Positions 44,621 to 59,045 are shown, counted from the first letter of the stretch. The stretch is 64,000 nucleotides of DNA from Choanephora cucurbitarum (GCA_025331435.1 JAIWNI010000005.1:434001-498000), one strand, 5' to 3'. Translations and numbers: made by a program. Notes: generated by a model not told the origin, from the sequence alone.

Positions 44621-46136
44621 ATCCATCTTGTATAAATTAATTCAAATAAAACACCCTTTGCAGATATAGATCAAATCAATTTTAAATACTATAGGAAGAG
44701 CGGGAAGGAGACATATGCTGCTGCTAAGCAAATCGCAAACAGCTCTCATTTCTTGCTTCTGAACAAGGTATAGAATACGCCAATAAAAACTTATATTGCT
44801 ACTCAGCATAAGCATAAGTTTATTGGATATTTATAACGTTACATTTATTTTGAACATCTCTTTATGTATATATTAACAACATCGGTTGCCAATATTTATA
44901 ACAGCTACACCTCTTCAAATAACCTAACAGCTTTACTAGCTACTACTGCCTCGTGAATTATTTCTTTACAAAAGCATACATCTCATTCTCATGAGTTTTG
45001 AATGATGCTTTATCTTTCCGTATAGACATATATTTTTTGTGATTCATTCGATTCATGCAGATTTAAGGCGCCATGTTTAAGCTATTTAAGCGGCTTTTCA
45101 ATCAAGGGAGGTATGTTTTTGCCTTCATGTGCTATTAAATATCAATATACTCTAACAGCTTTATCCTTAATATCTTGTTTTTTTTCTTAAGACTAGAGCT
45201 CAAAATCTATACTGAGATACTTGAGAAAAAAGCAATGAAAGAAATATGCCAGCCAGTGTTGCATCCTTATCTACTTTTTTATTTTTTTCTTTCTGATCAA
45301 CTTATCTTGCTTAGAAGCATCAATTCAATTACTGATATATTTGTATGTATATTTGCCCACTCTTCACTGTTGCTACTTTTTCGAAAAACCATAAGGCAAA
45401 TATCTGATCAATAGAAAAGGCAGGCTGTTATTTATATGATCATGCCAATACCTCTTCTTTATTGACATAGTTAAAAAAATGAGTCAAGTGAAACTACAAC
45501 AATCATCATCCACTTAAGGCTCTACTGAAAGCCATGACCAATGCCTGATATGCTATCTTGAATGCAGTGGGCAATATATAAAAGACCATGAGCATAAGTG
45601 TCTTGTCTGCAGCGTTTACTATGCTTATACAGCTCAAGTCATTGTAAAAAACCATGTCTTTAGACAATTGTTTGTTGAGAAAGCTAATACCTGAAAGCTA
45701 TCATATTGATCCGTTTTATTTTCGTCAGGCTTAGATAGGAGAGCCATGAGAAAACTTTCACAGCTTCTTGCCTTCCGAACCCTCTAATCCTTATTGGATT
45801 TGAACATAGGCAATTAGTCTATCTCTCTCTTCTTTTGTTTTTCTGATGGAAAAGAATGATTCTTTGGTTCAATCTATACAAAGCAACAAGCAAACAAGGC
45901 AAATGCTTTCATTGGCTTTTCCTATAAATCAATCATTTCTTAGCGTGCAACAGTGGCATTAACATGCTATTAGAATATCAATTCAAATCACTTGTTGTAT
46001 ATCAAGTCATTCTTTTTTTCCGTTACTTGTAGCTCAATTGTTAGAATCAACCAACACATCATTATTTGAAATTTTAAAAGCACTTTGTTGTCACTTCCAA
46101 AGTTGATATGACTCTTATGAAGATGAATTTTCTATT
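44621..46136. other. Intergenic, 1.5 kb, with a possible small spliced ORF
   Basis: Mostly AT-rich. At 45073 an ATG opens MFKLFKRLFNQG followed by a GTATGT donor; a T-rich AAG acceptor near 45191 would continue into RLELKIYTEILEKKAM and an open frame to 45414, where the translation turns hydrophobic and simple. I could not build a convincing full gene, so it is only noted here. Confidence 0.3.
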
Positions 46137-47638
46137 TTATTCAAATTCTTGTAAATCAAATAAAATAATATGACCTTTTTCTGTTCCAAAACAAAGTATC
46201 TCTTCTTGTGGGGATATGGCAGACGATAGAACTGCGCTACCAAATCCTCCTAAAGTGATACTCTTTCTCGACGATTTGAGGTCCCACACAATAGCTGTTC
46301 GATCGCTTGACGTTGTGATAAGTTTCGAATGTAGAGTTGCTGTAGAAATAGACCATATTGTGCCGAGATGCACGTTGGGTGATTCTGCTTGAGTTTTTTC
46401 TAAACCAGGCAAGGAAAAGATGGAGATGCCTGTATCAGAAACTGCAGCATAAGCAACAAAAGTAGGCATGTTTATGGGTTTTCGAGCTGTCACATAATCG
46501 TTGATATGATGCTTTGAGCTCTGCTCTTTTTTCCATCCTTGTTCCTCATCCTCGCCCAGTTCATCGTATACTGTTAAAGCAGTAACAGGACCATTTGTCT
46601 CCATGATAGAAGCAATCACTTCAGGTCTGTCATGCTCAATAGATGTCTTAAGATCCCATACAAACACACTATGATCGCTTGAGCCAGACACAATGAATCC
46701 TGCTTTATTCGATCTAGCTATAGCTGCATCTTGCTCATTCTGACAATATTTAAGGGGGAGTTGTGGACAGAAGGCCAAGGCCTGTATTGTGTTTTCCTGA
46801 CCATGCAAAATACGAAGACAGGTAGCGTCATCCGTATTCCAGACTCGAATCAAACGATCCACAGATCCACTAATCAGAATGGAATCGTTTGCATAAGTAA
46901 GGGCTGTTACAGGCCCTTCATGGCCCTCTAGACGAACGACATGAGCAAGGTTGAAGATGGAATGAACCTGAATTGAACGATCTGAAGAGCCAGAGGCGAT
47001 ATGATGCCCATTGTGCGCTAAACAAGATACGTGGCTTGTGTGTGCGTGAATACAATGAACATAGCGTCTGTTTTGTGCATCCCAAACATGAATCTTTCCA
47101 TCAATATCACCACTGAAGACACGAGTTATATGACTGATAAGCAGTGACAAGACTGGACCAGTGTGATATCGCATCTCAAATCGCTTACATTGGAATGTCT
47201 TCCATGTCTTTGTCATGGTGAGTGCACGACGAAAGAGATCAAAGTAAATGCGAAGGTGATTGAACGAAGGAAATGATGCTTCCATGGTGTCAGGTATAAT
47301 ACTATACTCGATGCAAATGCGTCTCCAAAGATTATCATGTGTTAGTAGTTTATTCCACGATCGGGATACTGTAGAGAATAGTCAATGTCTATTGATCACT
47401 CTCATGTACTTTTGATCTTACCAATCCTTAAACGACATAGTTCTTCAGGTGTAAGGAATGAGAGAATGCGTGTGCTAAGCTGAATGGGAAGTTTGCCAAT
47501 AATGTCAAACGAGCTACAACGTTGCAAATAACGTATGATTTCGTTACGTTCTTCACGTGATAGGTTGGAAGCTAATATCTGCTTAATATTGTCCATATGT
47601 GCATCTTTCTGGTATATGTCTACAGCGTATGTTGTCAT
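46137..47638 (-). CDS. F-box and WD40 repeat protein
   Basis: Two exons (47638-47422, 47368-46137) give 482 residues. An N-terminal helical segment (DNIKQILASNLSREERNEI) and an F-box (about 48-90, KLPIQLSTRILSFL through VSRSWNKLLTHDNLW) are followed by about seven WD40 blades (GDIDGKIHVWD, GSSDRSIQVHS, GSVDRLIRVWN, GSSDHSVFVWD, TSSDRTAIVWD). This is the architecture of SCF substrate receptors such as Met30, Pop or Fbxw7 relatives. The blade between 270 and 330 is divergent and has an insert. It is not a close copy of the Cdc4-like protein at 26.8 kb. The substrate cannot be inferred. The upstream alternative initiation frame at 47686 is not needed. Confidence 0.87.
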
Positions 47639-48751
47639 TGTAAAATAGTAACAAAGAAAGCAAAAGAAAAAAAAAAAAGTCCTCACTCTTACCCCTCCCC
47701 CCTTTTTTTTTACTCGAAATTTTAACTGGAGTTAAAACATTCATGCGACTCTATTTCAATGTATCTTCCTTGTTTATTACTTTATACCAAGACTTGTTTG
47801 TGTGTATCCTATCTCTATTACTAATAGGCTTTTCCTTCTTATTATGCTCAGAGAGGGAGAAAAAACGCGTTCGAAATTAATTTGATAGAAAAAAAAACGT
47901 CGCGCTGGAAAATAAAAAAAACACGCGACACTTGTACAGAAGCGTGCACCTCAAACAAAGACATCGTATCTAAAGTGTGTTTAGCTATTAGGAGCTCACA
48001 AGCTGAAGTAATGCTAAAGGACTGCTCATTTCCTAAACAATCTATCATTTAGTTCTTCTTTTATCAATGTCAAATAACACGAGACAAAAAGAAAAAAGAA
48101 AGACAATGAATCTTTACTGCTATAAACAAAGAAAGAAAATAACATTTAGGTTCATTAGAGTATTACGATCTGAAGGATTCCAAAAAAGAATCCAAGCATT
48201 TAAGATTTGAGCATTTGTGTTACAGGGATTTTAGTAGGGAAAAATCTAAAATTAAAGGAACACAATAGAAGTCATTGTTAGATGTTTCAGATACATCAAC
48301 ACATATTGACATAAAAGTGTCATTGATAAACAAGCGTCTTGCTAAAGCAAAAAATAAGAGTCCAGGCAAAGAAAAACGGTTTCTATTGAAGTCAAGCATT
48401 TTGAAAGGCATTCGAGTTTTTCTTTTTGCATACCTGCCATCAGTCCAAAATTCCCTCTGATGTGTTGCAAGTACAAACCATTCATATATTACAAACTTTA
48501 AGCTGAATGTTTTGTTCAAGTTCTTTTGTAGAACAAAGGTAATGTTACTTTCAGTTATCATGCTTTTCAGGTCAATTCCAAATTTGGAATTTGTTTTAAA
48601 CTCACTGGAAAAAAAACTTTAGCTGCACCGCCAAAAAAAAAAAGAAAGACTCGAAAATTTGAACTCCAAAGAGTATATTCTTTCTTTTTCTTCTTTTCTT
48701 TTTTTTTTCTCTTTAGAAATATATTTTCTTTAACCTTTAAAGCAGATAAAC
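47639..48751. other. Divergent intergenic region between the F-box/WD40 gene and HOG1
   Basis: About 1.1 kb shared by two divergently transcribed genes. It has poly-A/T runs on both flanks (47660-47712 and 48680-48720), probably the two promoters. Short ORFs on either strand at 48220-48561 have no motif support. Confidence 0.5.
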
Positions 48752-50311
<1,560 letters not shown>

Positions 50312-50486
50312 TAAAGACGTCATGATCTTCTCTCTCTCTCTTTTTTCCTTAAACGCGACTTTAAAATATCAGACTTAAAAAGGTCACAAAAAAACCCCCC
50401 GAGAAATCATAATGACATTATAATTTTTTTTTCTGCATTTTCAACTGGGTTTCTTTTTCCTCTCTTTTCTTCTTTATTCTTTAACT

Positions 50487-51099
50487 ATGTCTTTACTTGC
50501 GCGTTTTTCTATTGCCACTGCCACTGCTGCTGCCAGACGTCCCATTGCATTCACAGTGACACGTTATTATACTGCTGGTGCAGTTGCTCCCGGTAAGTTT
50601 TATACTTGTTAGGTTCCAGAAATGTCAATTGACAATGTAGAAAAAAAAAGAGTCACTTGTCACACGTCTTAAGGAAGATCGCAAATCATTGATGAAAGCA
50701 AAGAAACAACCTGATCTTAATGTTGTCAAGGGATTGTTGAGTGATTTGTCTTATTACACCAAGAGCGCTAGTTTCACAGAAGGTACTTCCGAAGAGGATG
50801 CTGTCAAATCTGTACTTCAAAAGGCCATCAAGCGTCGCCAAGATTCTATCAGCCAATATGAAGCAGGTGGCAGACCTGAGTTGGCTAGCCAAGAAAAGGA
50901 AGAATTGGTTGTTTTGCAAAGCTATATGCCTGACCAAATGACACCCGAGGAGATTGAGCAGGAATTAAAGGAAATTATAGGTGAAATTGGTGCTACTACC
51001 TCTAGAGATATGGGTAAAGTCATGAAGGTCTGGAAGCGCGATCCCCTTACTGCTGACCGTAAAGTTGTATCTGATATCTTGAAAAAGCTACTTAACTAG
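50487..51099 (+). CDS. AIM41: Aim41/YqeY-like mitochondrial protein (GatB/YqeY domain)
   Basis: Two exons (50487-50592, 50651-51099) give 184 residues. The first 35 residues are an Ala/Arg/Thr-rich presequence. The rest is the YqeY/GatB-type helical domain: RLKEDRKSLMKAK, a segment ending YEAGGRPELASQEKEEL, and YMPDQMTPEEIE, ending with MGKVMKVW. Family knowledge: related to the C-terminal domain of amidotransferase subunit B that binds tRNA; the role of stand-alone Aim41 in mitochondria is poorly known. The acceptor is the AG at the end of an A9 run (50641-50650), the only one that keeps frame. Confidence 0.9.
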
Positions 51100-51296
51100 A
51101 AATAAACCTTAGTAATTTATTTATTGCTTTTTCTTCTCTTTCGAATAAGAGCCAAGACAATTTATTGCCTTTTAAAGTTAAGAAATTTGGCGCCTTGGCA
51201 TAAGCCAATGAAAGTCAAGAATTGCATGAAAAGAGTGCCTCTTTTTTTTTTCTTTTTTTTTGTCTTTCTTTCTCTTTTCTCTTACCTTTTCATAAT

Positions 51297-53810
51297 ATGA
51301 GTGGAACCTCCTTACATAGATATTCATCAAACTCAAGCTCAGATATACCCTTGACATCCAATCTGTCTACAAATACACCATCTATACACAGAGTAAGAGT
51401 CTCTTGTAATGAAACAGAATGCTTAGCTAAATAACCTATCCTAACTAGTCTATCTATAATCCTCTGTTGAGTGATGTAACTAATCTATCAGCTCAACTGT
51501 CAACATCAACAGTTCATTCAGTCTATCCAAACTATAACCCTACTGAATATGAATTAGCACCTGTTTCTCTAACTGTGCCTGAACCACTACCTGAGTTACC
51601 ACCAAGACCTACAGCCTATCAGCCACAAAACAAGGAAAACCAAGTTCGTTTGATCTATACCAAATCTGGATTTTACCTGAAATCCTCAGAGGAAGAATTG
51701 ATTCATGGTTTCTTTGCCATCTTTTCAAAATCTATGGTAAAAGAAACAGAGCTAGTCATTTGTGTATGTATGCTAAAATCAAGCATTAGGAAAACGTAAA
51801 TATATTTGTTGCCTGGATTCCTGAATACCTGATACAATCACATGATATTCCCAAATTCATCGAATTAGATGGTATCTTGGCCTCAGATCAAAATTTTCCC
51901 GCAGTAGAACTCAGTCTCGGTCAACAAGAGACAACAGTGATTGCCCTCAAAAACATCTACTCACTCTACCTATGCCCTCCTACCACTGAAAAGCAAGGTC
52001 ATGTTGCCATTACCTCCAATTCGGGCGATGTTCTGAAGCCATTGTGGTATGCTGCTGATCATCAACATAACTTTGAATTGGATAAACAAACTTGGCCTGG
52101 TTTTACTATTGCTGATGTCTTGGGTGCATTTCATCCATTGCAAAAGTAAGTTGTATTCAAACAATAGCCTACTTGAGTGTCTGTCTATCTAACACTACTG
52201 CTACAGTTCTAGAAACATACCTTATCTATACCGTGTTCAAGATCTGGATGAATCACCTATACCTTCACCTACACTATCAACTGCGTCTCTCACACCTGCT
52301 GCAATGCACTCTACCTTGAACAGAGAACAACCAGATGAACCCATCATGGACACTTTGAAGGAAGCAAGGTGGAGTCTATTGGAGCGTCTCTCCAAAGTCA
52401 CTCAATATTCAAGACAAACAGCCACTCAAGCGCTTGGAAACTCACTCATTTCACCTTTCTTACCTGCCTTCTTTCGTGAGAGTGCTACAGTACAGGATAC
52501 AGTCAGTGAATATGAAGTAGCATCGAACTATCTGTCTCAATGGGGATCGCACAATAGAGATTCTCAAGAGCATTTTCTGGAAGATGATACAGATGGCTTA
52601 CTGCAAGGAATGCCTGAACTCGCTGGCCCTACACCTATTCACACCCGTACACCACCTGTTTCACCCGAGGTATGGGTCACTTTGTTTGACCATGAAGGCA
52701 AATTGGCCACCTCAGTGGATCATGTCCGTCAACTTATCTTTTCAGGCGGATTAGAACATGATATCCGAATTGAGGCATGGAAGTTCTTGTTGGGCATCTA
52801 TCCTTGGCAATCTACCTTTGACGAACGCGAGGCCATTCGGCGTAGTCAAGCAGATGCTTATTTCGAGATCAAGCGTACCTGGTTTGACCATCCAGACATT
52901 CGAAACTCAAAGCATTTTCAAGATGAAAAGCACCGAATTGACAAGGATGTGCATCGAACAGATCGAACTCAAGAAGCCTTTGTGGGTGAGGACATGCCTA
53001 ATCCAGATCCAGTCATGAATGTGGGAACAAATGCCAATTTGGAAGTCATGAAAGACATGTTGGTCAGCTATAATTATCACAATACAGATCTAGGTTATGT
53101 GCAAGGCATGTCTGATCTACTTGCGCCTTTGTTTGTAGCGATGGGAGATGAGGCCATGGCATTCTGGGCATTTTCCCAGTTTATGGAGCGGGTTCAATCT
53201 AATTTCTTTCAAGATCAATCTGGTATGCATCGACAGCTGCAGACATTGAACACACTCTTACGATTTATGGATCCTTCCCTACACAAGCGATTGGAAGAGA
53301 CAGGAACAGACAATCTTTTCTTCTGTTTCCGGTGGCTCTTGGTCTGGTTCAAGCGTGAATTTGATTGGGAAGATGTGATTAGGTTATGGGAAGTGTTATG
53401 GACCGATTATCTGACAGATCAGATGATTATCTTTGTGGCACTTGCTGTCATTGAGACTCACCGAGACAAGATTATGAGTGAATTGACTGAATTTGATGAG
53501 GTTCTCAGAGTAAGTGTGTCTAAAGAGAGGCTATCTGTTCCAAAACTAATTGCTTTTTTTTTATCTGTTTTAGTATATCAATGACCTTTCGGGAAAAATC
53601 CCTCTGGAAGACACACTAGAAAGAGCCGAAGTCTTGTACTACCAATTTGAACGTAAAGTAAGGGCTATGCAACACAAGACAACTCTTCTGCAAGAACAAC
53701 TTCAGGTACGATCTATCTGGAATAGCAATGAACGCCCCAAGATTCAAGCCAAATTGGATTCACTCAAGATACCTGATATCTTATTAACTTTGATTCCTTC
53801 TAAACAATAA
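51297..53810 (+). CDS. GYP7: Gyp7-type TBC domain Rab GTPase-activating protein
   Basis: Five exons (51297-51392, 51449-51736, 51790-52145, 52207-53509, 53574-53810) give 759 residues. The N-terminal third holds the DUF3548-like domain typical of Gyp7/TBC1D15 (VRLIYTKSGFYLKSS, FVAWIPEYLI). The TBC domain follows (GLEHDIRIEAWKFLLGIYPW) with both catalytic fingers: the arginine in IDKDVHRTDR and the glutamine in LGYVQGMSDLL. Family knowledge: Gyp7 stimulates GTP hydrolysis by Ypt7/Rab7 at the vacuole. Vps16 in the same window belongs to the Ypt7 effector complex, but the two genes are 12 kb apart and their proximity need not mean anything. Confidence 0.93.
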
Positions 53811-53856
53811 AAATAACAAGATGTTGATGGTATATCTCTATTATTTATTTAACAAT

Positions 53857-55525
53857 CTAAAGAGGCGAGCCTGTTTGAGGACTGGCCCAAGAAGCCCAAA
53901 AGGCTTCACGACAATACAAAATGCCTAAAAGAGGAGGGCCCACAAACATACTTAACCAAAAGAATGAGCTGCCCAACCAAAACCGATTTTTAAATACCGG
54001 CATTCGTCCAATCACAATTAATGGGAGTTGAAGCATCTGAATCACAAACATGTACAGTCGAACCTTACGCGTAGCTACAATCAAAACAAGCTCGTGGAAG
54101 ATAGAAGATAACAAGAATGTGACAAAAGTGGCATTTGTCTTGGATAGGTTGTAGGATTCAATCGACTGAGCATAGATATGTCTCAATAACCAATGGTGAA
54201 CTGGCTTATTCCATTTACGGGCAAATTCATCGTATGTCACACTAAAGTCAAAGTAAATAAGCCAAACTGTACGGTAAACAAAGAGCCTCTTCCTTTACCT
54301 GTTCCACCAGTCATCGTAGAAATTGCGGTCGGCAAACCTAAATCAGAAACGTTTGATAAAGATCAATAAGCTGTTTTCTCTATTTTCGGCTATACGAGAG
54401 CCGACTTCTTTCCAAAACTAACTATACCTGCTTAATTCAGCAAATGCATTTAAAATGCACTCAAAAATGATATAGAAAATAAATAGATAATTTATCATGA
54501 AGGGAAACAAGAGTTCCAGAATAACACGTGGTTCAGACATGCTTGGGTCGAATAGCTTGGGCATAATAAATCGCTCAGTGGTCACATAGAGAATCAGGAA
54601 GGAACCAAGGGTGGCCGTTGTCTTCTCAAACACATACCACACACGAATCTTATCTGTTCTGGGGTATTCCATCCAATAGACTAAACTAGGCACAATCAGA
54701 TAGTCCAGATAGTTTGTTACAGTGACATTGTTGGGGTAACGTGTGCTTCCATGGACCATCTCTTCTTCCAAGAATTTGATCTCTGCCTCTATATGCTCAG
54801 CTTCTTCAGCACCAGAACTGATTAGGTTGGGCAAATGCTTTTTTAGTTGCTGAAGATGTCTTTGTTTGACAGATAGGTTGCCGTTGAGTGTGGTGTAAGA
54901 ATGCATCTTCATTGTCATGACAATGGTGTGCATAGCGAAAAAGCCAGATTGTACCCAGGGCCAATCCCTAAACATGACTTGAATAAATGACCTTTCTCCT
55001 TTCTAGACTAAAGCCAACTTACCTCCAAAATGTCCAATAGATATTGATGAATAAGAAAAACGCTTGACAGGCATGCTGAATGATATAACCCACTGTTTCA
55101 TAATGAAACACTTCCCAAACAAGTAACTTGGAAAAAACTACGCTAAACGTAGTCATTGATACCATGATCAAGTCCGATACCAACAATGCCAGACCATCTT
55201 TTGAGAAAAGTCGAAAGAACTGTAAACTGAGTATGATACCTTCTTGTTCGTAGCATCGTACCAGCGATTGAACGATATAAAGACCCATTGTTATCCAGAA
55301 AAGTGTATAGAATCCACGAAAGGCGTCATTGGATCTATCTGTATTGGTAAGATCAAACTGTGTTAACCTTGCTTTAAAGTAGAGTGGTCGTTGCTTAGAG
55401 AGCTTGAATTGTAATTTAGAGGTTGGTTGGTTGACAATAGGTGGAGAAGCTTCCTTGTCATTGTCTGTTGCTTTTGTGATTACTGGCGCTGTTGCTGTTC
55501 TCGATATAATTGGTTGTCTTAACAT
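53857..55525 (-). CDS. ARE2: Sterol O-acyltransferase (MBOAT family, ARE1/ARE2-like)
   Basis: Four minus-strand exons (55525-55023, 54967-54428, 54337-54299, 54241-53857) give 488 residues with about eight hydrophobic spans. Family signatures are FADRNFYDDWWN (the FYxDWWN motif, within a 39-nt exon) and the catalytic histidine in LSSIFHELVL. The LLRHIYAQSIESYNLSK region matches ACAT/ARE enzymes better than DGAT1. Family knowledge: an ER enzyme that esterifies sterols with acyl-CoA for lipid-droplet storage. A DGAT1 role remains possible because the families are close. It converges tail to tail with the Gyp7 gene with only 46 bases between the stop codons. Confidence 0.9.
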
Positions 55526-56476
55526 ACTCCCCTCTCTCTCTTCAACTGGTCTTTGACAGTAAAAAGAAAAAAAAAGGAGAGAAAGATGAAAAAAAAAAGC
55601 AATCTATATATAGTCGGCAAGTGTATTTAATTCATTTAATGACGAAACTGGCGTATCACTCATGTGATACGAATTATCCTTTTTTGGGTCTTGAAATGAG
55701 GCAAAATGTCGATGTTTAAAATTATTAAAAATTTCTAGGCAGTGATTTATTCATAAAATATGTTTCTTGGCCATGAGCTAGTCGATAGGAGGAGCATAGA
55801 TTGTCCAATTGTAATTCAGAATTAGATTGCAATAAAGTCTAAAATAAGACATAACCTGTCAATGTACCCAGAAAGATGAAAACTAACTCAAGAGCACACG
55901 TGCTGCAAAATCAGTTGAGAATTGTAAAATTCTTGGGTAGTGAATAACTTGTAGTGTTTGTTAGTCTAACAGTTATGTTCAAGAAAAGCACCTGTCTTCT
56001 GCTTAAAAGAAATGAGACTAATTGTTTAAGAAACAAGCTGCTGATTTGATGATTAAATGAAAGTCTATTCAGACTCACCTACTGTCTCAAATCTTGCTTG
56101 TTTTCAAAGAGTTCTTTTGATGATATTGATAACAATCTATTGTTCGATTTTAGCCAATGATCTAGTAATACTTGTGTTGTTGTCTAGCTTGAGACTCTGC
56201 TTTTTTAAATTCGACAATTTCACTAGTTCCTACATATATCGGCATCACCCAAAATAAATTAAAAAAGGAAACTAAGAAGTGCACCTAATATTCCAAGGGC
56301 ATTTCATCCATCGTCTTGAAAATGCAGTCATTGTTGTTTGGTTATTTGAACAAGATGTTGAGACTATCTGTAGAGTATGAAAAATAGAACTAGGCTAGAT
56401 ATTGAACGCCACTCACAATACTTTCCAGCACTTGGCAAATACTAGAAGAGGACAGTATACTAAAAGCCGAGTACAA
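55526..56476. other. Intergenic upstream of the sterol acyltransferase
   Basis: About 950 bases holding the acyltransferase promoter (A-rich tracts at 55560-55600 on the plus strand). The plus-strand ORF at 56057-56257 is hydrophobic and has no motif support. Nothing else was recognised up to the MITE. Confidence 0.45.
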
Positions 56477-56569
56477 TAGTCGCTTTATTTAAGAGTGTGC
56501 ATATTCTTGAGAAATACACTCTTATATTAAGCATACTCTTAAGTCAAACACTCTTAAATCGAGCGACTA
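56477..56569. mobile_element. Small palindromic MITE-like element flanked by TA
   Basis: An 89-bp sequence (56479-56567) flanked by TA on both sides. With the TA, its outer 22 bases are inverted repeats differing at two positions: the left arm reads TAGTCGCTTTATTTAAGAG and the right arm, reverse-complemented, TAGTCGCTCGATTTAAGAG. The interior carries several ACTCTTA motifs in both orientations, so the single strand could fold strongly. It has no coding capacity. The right end resembles the pogo-like element end at 56940 with three bases (AAC) removed, which suggests a related non-autonomous family. Confidence 0.6.
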
Positions 56570-56937
56570 CTTTACTTTGATCTCGAAATACGTTTGTTTG
56601 GGCTATAAATGAAGTCAGAGACTTTTACAGAAATAAAAATCCCATCGGTAGTTCATTACACTGCTTAACGGAAATAAGCTATAGGATTTCAGACACTTCA
56701 TAGCTAAACCAAATTGTTAATGAATAACAGATTATAGCAATTTCACTAATGTTCAAATAAGAATCAATGGCGTATTATACAGAGATCATCAAATTAATCC
56801 CTACATCAACACACAATTAGTTTCTTCTTTTATCAAAATCTTGATGAATTTCTTTCCTCAGTTACATCCTTATGAAGCCAAGGCAGTCAAAGATGCAATC
56901 ATTCAATGAGTCAAAGTTATGAAATCAAAACAAAAAG
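56570..56937. other. Intergenic between the MITE and the pogo-like transposon
   Basis: About 370 AT-rich bases with no ORF or recognisable repeat. Confidence 0.45.
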
Positions 56938-56939
56938 TA

Positions 56940-56957
56940 CAGTCGAACCTCGATTTA
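56940..56957 (+). repeat. Left terminal inverted repeat of the pogo-like element
   Basis: The 18 bases are identical to the reverse complement of the right end. They directly follow the TA at 56938-56939, the expected pogo/Tigger/Fot integration site. Confidence 0.93.
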
Positions 56958-57153
56958 GTAATATAATAAAATTTTCAAAATCATATTACTATATCAAATA
57001 TTTGATTTAGTAATATTACATAATAGTAATATTTTAAACTCAACAGCAGTCGCTTTCCAAATAAGGAAACTATGCACTACTTCTTTATACTTTGACACTT
57101 ATAATGTGTTCGCGATATAATAATAAACACCTCCTTATTACCCATCATTCATT

Positions 57154-59045
57154 ATGACCTACAACCTTTCTAAAAAATCAACCTCCAAGAGTATTCGTCC
57201 CTCGAGAATTACTCTCAACCGTGCTCGTGCCCTTGCAGTTAGAAGTCAATCTAACAATGCCACTGGATCTCAACGGGTAGAAAGAGTTCGCTTCACTAAT
57301 GAAGAAAAGCTCAAGATTTGCGAACGTTATTTTTTGATCAAGCCTTCACTCAATCAAGCTGAGCTTTGTACTTGGGCCAAGGAAGAGTTCCAGCTGTCTA
57401 AGGAGCCTAGTCAGCCAACCATCAGTATTATTTTGAGAAAATACTCAGAATTGAAAGAAATCGATGGTTCAAAGCTCGACAGCTTCAGCAACAAGGGAGC
57501 AGAATTCCCCAAGCTTGAGGAAGAGCTTCTCAAGTTTGTGAAGACAATGGAGAATGCGTCTTTTGGAATCAACTCCCATTCTCTTCGCCATGAAGCTGAG
57601 TTTCTGTGTCGTTTAAATCCTGAGTTGTTAGATGGCAAGGAGAAGCCTGTCTTCTCTCAAGGCTGGTTTGACAACTTCCTTAAGCGCAATGACTTAAGGT
57701 GCCGCCTTATGAATGGTGAGGCTGGCTCAGTAGACATGTCCAGCCCAGTCGTTCTACTCAAGGTCGAGGAGATCAAGGCAAAGCTTGCTTGCTATGACAG
57801 AAGAGATATATACAATTTCGACGAGACTGGTCTTTTTTACCGTCAAGCACCTCAAAAAACCATCTCCACCAAAGATGTAGCTGGTGGTAAGGTCGATAAG
57901 ACCAGACTTACCATCGGCTTCATGTGCAATGCCGACGGCTCAAAGAAAGAAGAGCCATTGATTATTGGTACGGCTGAAAAGCCCCTCTGCTTCAAGGGAA
58001 AAGATGGTATGTTATCAACATAAGAGCAGCGATTCCAAGTTACATCCCACTAAATATACTACATAGCCTCTGAACTTGGCTTCCACCATTACTACTGGAA
58101 CAAGAGTGCATGGATGACAAAAGCAATTTTTGCGAATTACTTCCGTGTGTTCAACACCAAGATGGAAGTGACCCGTCGTAAGGTGCTTGTTCTCTTGGAC
58201 AATGCATCTGTTCACGATTACAAATTGAAGTACTCGAACATTGAGTTCTTGTACTTGCCGCCCAACACCACCTCCCACCTCCAACCTTTGGATGCTGGTA
58301 TTATTGCCAGCTTCAAAAAGCAATACAGGTAAACTTAATAGACAAAAAAGTCTTATACGATCACAAATGTTAATAGAATGTTAAACATAGAAAATTGCAA
58401 TACACTGCTGCCGCTGTGAAGTATCGCATCGCTATGATGAACGACAAGTTGAGCGATGAGATCAACTGGACGCTTGGAGACAGATACAACCTGTCTCTTC
58501 CTGTCGACAGAAGGTGCAACAAGAAGAAAAACTTCTTCTACCGTGACCAGCTGCAAGGTATGCAGGATATCAAGCGTGCTTGGGGATCAGTTTCCTCGGA
58601 AACTATCTCCAACTGCTACTTGCATACTGGCTTGTTTGAGCCACTGAACAACTCTGGTGAAGTGCGCGAAGTTGCCAAGCAACATGAATCTGGTCTCCTA
58701 GATGATATTAACGATCAACTTTCCGTTTGGGGAGTTGGTCGTTATGATGAAGAAGACCTTGTTGAGGGTAATGAAGAAGAAGCCTGCTCTCTCTTTGAGA
58801 ATTCAGAGCAGTCAAATGAAATCGATGCCGAAGATGAAGACGAAGTTGACAAGGTCAATGAAACCATTGACAACGAAATGCTTATTCAAGCATTTCAAAC
58901 CATTATGCATTTGTCGAAGGGAGAAGAGGAAGATGATGTTGCGTTTATGCAAGCTGTCAAGGACCGTGCTAGTAAACTTGTTTTACAAATAGCATCAACC
59001 AAGACTAAACAATCAAAGATTCATAGTTATTTTGAAAGACAATAA
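57154..59045 (+). CDS. Pogo-like transposase with CENP-B-type HTH and DDE_1 domain
   Basis: Three exons (57154-58006, 58067-58328, 58391-59045) give 589 residues with no internal stop. A basic N-terminus leads to a psq-type HTH (FTNEEKLKICERYF ... QPTISIILRKY), then a CENP-B-type HTH (FSQGWFDNFLKRNDL), then the DDE_1 catalytic core: D in YNFDETGLFY, D in VLLDNASVHD, and an acidic residue at the third position in LQPLDAGIIASFKKQYR. The C-terminus is acidic and ends in a Lys/Gln tail. Family knowledge: this is the order of pogo/Tigger/jerky transposases, which cut and paste at TA. Exon sums and junctions fit without correction, so the gene may be functional. Confidence 0.93.

Noticed and set aside
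45780..45815. tRNA-like B-box sequence (GGATTTGAACATAGG)
   Set aside because: No cloverleaf could be formed around it and no A box lies at the right distance.
50641..50650. Frameshift at the A9 run in the Aim41-like gene
   Set aside because: Using the AG at the end of the run as acceptor keeps the frame and gives the expected ESLVTRLKEDRK sequence.
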